A stretch of 64,000 nucleotides of DNA from Trichuris trichiura (Eukaryota; Nematoda; Enoplea; Trichinellida; Trichuridae), in contig JBAJFE010000042.1 in the NCBI GenBank assembly GCA_037903355.1, positions 1,624,001 through 1,688,000 on the forward strand, read 5' to 3'. The translations under genes were made by a program, and so were the position numbers. How positions within the stretch are numbered: position 1 is the first letter of the stretch; every line of letters starts with the position of its first letter. The notes below the pieces were generated by a model, which saw only the letters and a program-made list of their open reading frames with translations, did no database searches and had not been told where the DNA came from. Positions 61,889 to 64,000 of this stretch are shown here, one piece after another.

Positions 61889-62332
61889 CAGGGGTAGGGA
61901 ACGTCCGGCCCGCGAAGCATTCCTTTCCATCCGCTGAGGCAACCGCACATGCATGCGAGATTCAGTGAAATGTGACTGTGGTGGCTTATTTCTCGTAATG
62001 CGATAAACTTATTGTATGTGGATCTTAGTAACAACATAAATCCTGCGTAACAAGCAGGGAGCATCAGGCTGACTGGGAAGACTGCCTTGCTCTCAGCTCT
62101 CTGTCGATCGAGCCATGTCCTATGTCTTCGGAAGCAAGCAGTAGACGGCATTAGTGCGCGCATCGGTAGCGGAGACCATTGGCCGCCTACTGACCCAAAG
62201 TATAATTCTTATCTCTCCTTATCGCTTTGTTAGAGGGGTGACTTAAATGAACATACGTGCAAATAAAGCAAGCTATGTTTTTTGGGTGAGTATTCTGTAC
62301 GGCCCGCGGCAGCAAAAAGTTCCCCACCCCTA
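61889..62332. mobile_element. 444-bp internally deleted derivative of the hAT family
   Basis: It starts CAGGGGTAGGGAACGTCCGG and ends with GTTCCCCACCCCTA, matching both termini of the 16-18.6 kb element in inverted orientation, with the gcgggccg second block retained. The inner part (from about 61.9 to 62.16 kb) matches the right-hand region of that element. No transposase is left and no clear target duplication is seen. Confidence 0.88.
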
Positions 62333-64000
62333 GCCTGCAGGGTGTTTCAGCCACCCGTTCATACCCTACGGCTTAGCAAGAGCCTGTTGTTTTCGCTTTC
62401 CAGAGCCCTGTGGTCCTTTGGTTCCATTCATTCATCCTTCGGTCAGAGAACAGTTACCATTTGTTTTGGGATTCCAGGATGCGTTCGGCCCTTGTCGCCT
62501 TCCTTCTATCCTCAGGTGAACCAGTAGTTGAGGTACGTGTCATTTACACGCGAGTTCAATGTAGAGCGATCATCCTCGAATAGTATTCGCGTTGAATCCA
62601 TTTATATCCTAGTTGTTGCTTGGGCGAAGGGCAAAGGCGAGGTACCAAATGGCCACTGGCGCCAGAACACGAAAACAACAGGCTGCCGCTATTTGACCGG
62701 AAGGTATAACGGCTATGCCGAAACGTCCATGTGGGGACTTTCTCGTTCATGCCATTTGCTGACCATGTTGAGGTGACTACCCTATTACCCGTGGATATAC
62801 ACTCCTGGACAGTCTTTTTCGATGTTACTTTCCTGTCACGGTAAGGTGGAAAGAACTTTAAAAATCTAACAAACAGAATGCTGAACAGTGTTGAATGCAC
62901 TGCGTAGGCTGCCCTCCAAAGTTTTGAATTACAAAACTATTTCCAAACCAGCTAGTGACATTTTCTAGTTTGATAGCGTTTCAATGTACGGGTAATGGAG
63001 CAGATGGGTGAACTTGAATGAACTAGTTGATCTTGATTCATGTTCATTTTTCAACTTTCTTAGTAGTTTCTTAGTATTTTATTACTTTATTACAGGAGGA
63101 AACCGTTTATCAAAATTACCACTGACAGTTCTCAGGACAACTTTGCATAACTGATGTCAAATATAGATGTCCCGTTTAAGTTTAACGCCGATTGATGGAT
63201 AAAGGTTGTTCCGAAAACTCTGTAACTGATAACTTCAATAAACGATTTCCTTCCTTAAAGAAATTATGAAATGGCTGCGCATGGAACAACACTATGTTAC
63301 GCCCGTCAGATGAAAATCTTTTTTCTATAGAGGAACGAATCAAGCTTTCACCGGCAATGCTTTTAAACTTGCTACATGCGCCTTTTGACCCTTCATTAGC
63401 CCTTTGTTATTTCTTCTTTGGATATATTGCTTTAGACTGGTTGGCATTTTTTCACCTACAAATAATTTAGATGCCGATATTAATGTCATTTTGCCCATAC
63501 TCGGTTTAATCGCTCATTATACGCTCTTGGTGCATCATATCCACCCGTAAAGCCTTGTCTTCTCTATATAAACTTTTCCATTTAACGGAAAAATTGCTCC
63601 ATCGTTCAACGGCGCTGTACGGATCAGTTTTCCATTCTTCTGAATACAAGAGCCTTACAGTTAAAACTTTTCAAACTTTTATGTTGCATTACTTTCTTAA
63701 CTTTAAATACAGAAGAGCTGGTTGCAGTGAGGCTAGATTTTGTTTTGAATACGATGAATAAACATCAAGCACACCGGCCGTACCTCTTTTCTCTTAACGA
63801 TGCCTATTCCTCTCTGAACCGTAGACATGGGATAAACCATAACTGATTATTTAACAATTAGTACGTTTGCGCACGCGTGCAAGTGTTTGTTCATATTGTT
63901 CCAGATGATTAGTGATTATTTTTCTATGCTTACGTAATCACTTAAAAAGCTTTCAGCTGCTAAAAGGAATTCATCCGTGAACTGTATTTACGAGACAAGC
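62333..64000. other. No supported gene
   Basis: Only short open frames and AT-rich sequence to the window edge. Confidence 0.4.

Overview
This is animal nuclear DNA. Every recognisable gene is split by introns, mostly 46-67 nt long with gt..ag ends, and reading frames had to be joined across them by splice phase. The conserved genes (RFC2, SMARCAD1, haspin, malectin, choline kinase, a Brat/NCL-1-like TRIM-NHL protein), the compact introns and a small secreted cysteine-repeat protein suggest an invertebrate, most likely a nematode (possibly a Trichuris-like clade I worm). The species is inference.

Layout. At 1.1-4.2 kb (+) lies a secreted four-repeat cysteine-rich protein. At 6.1-6.4 kb there is an imperfect palindrome. 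At 9.9-13.7 kb (+) is a complete choline/ethanolamine kinase. A decayed mariner (14.5-15.3 kb) and a nearly complete hAT transposon with its target-site duplication (16.1-18.6 kb) follow. At 19.5-22.0 kb (-) is malectin. RFC2 (23.6-26.2 kb, +) converges on a SMARCAD1/Fun30 remodeller (26.2-36.8 kb, -), with 43 bp between their stop codons. Two SMARCAD1 introns hold most of the mobile DNA in this part: a Tigger-like remnant, a mariner 3' end, a hAT MITE, TAA/CAA microsatellites and several large palindromes. At 39.6-47.6 kb (+) is a RING/B-box/coiled-coil/NHL protein. Its 3.2-kb intron carries an antisense, frameshifted ORF of unknown origin. At 49.6-55.1 kb there are more copies of the TAA-associated repeats and a hAT fragment. 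The 3' end of an unidentified gene (53.6-54.0 kb, +) converges on a haspin-like kinase (54.2-56.3 kb, -). The rest holds a hAT MITE with perfect duplications (56.9-57.6 kb), a Ty3/gypsy pol remnant (59.8-61.2 kb, -) and a short hAT derivative (61.9-62.3 kb).

The most unusual signal is a dispersed repeat family, about ten copies, often in palindromes or beside (TAA)n. On one strand each copy shows the hammerhead-ribozyme core: CTGA-N-GA, a 6-bp stem and loop, then GAAA. The stem sequence covaries between copies and position 7 of the core is the position that varies. Helices I and III could not be settled by eye.

The host genes do not form a pathway. Three act on chromatin or DNA (RFC2 clamp loading, SMARCAD1 remodelling, haspin histone H3 phosphorylation), one in phospholipid synthesis, one in ER glycoprotein quality control and one in post-transcriptional or ubiquitin-linked control.
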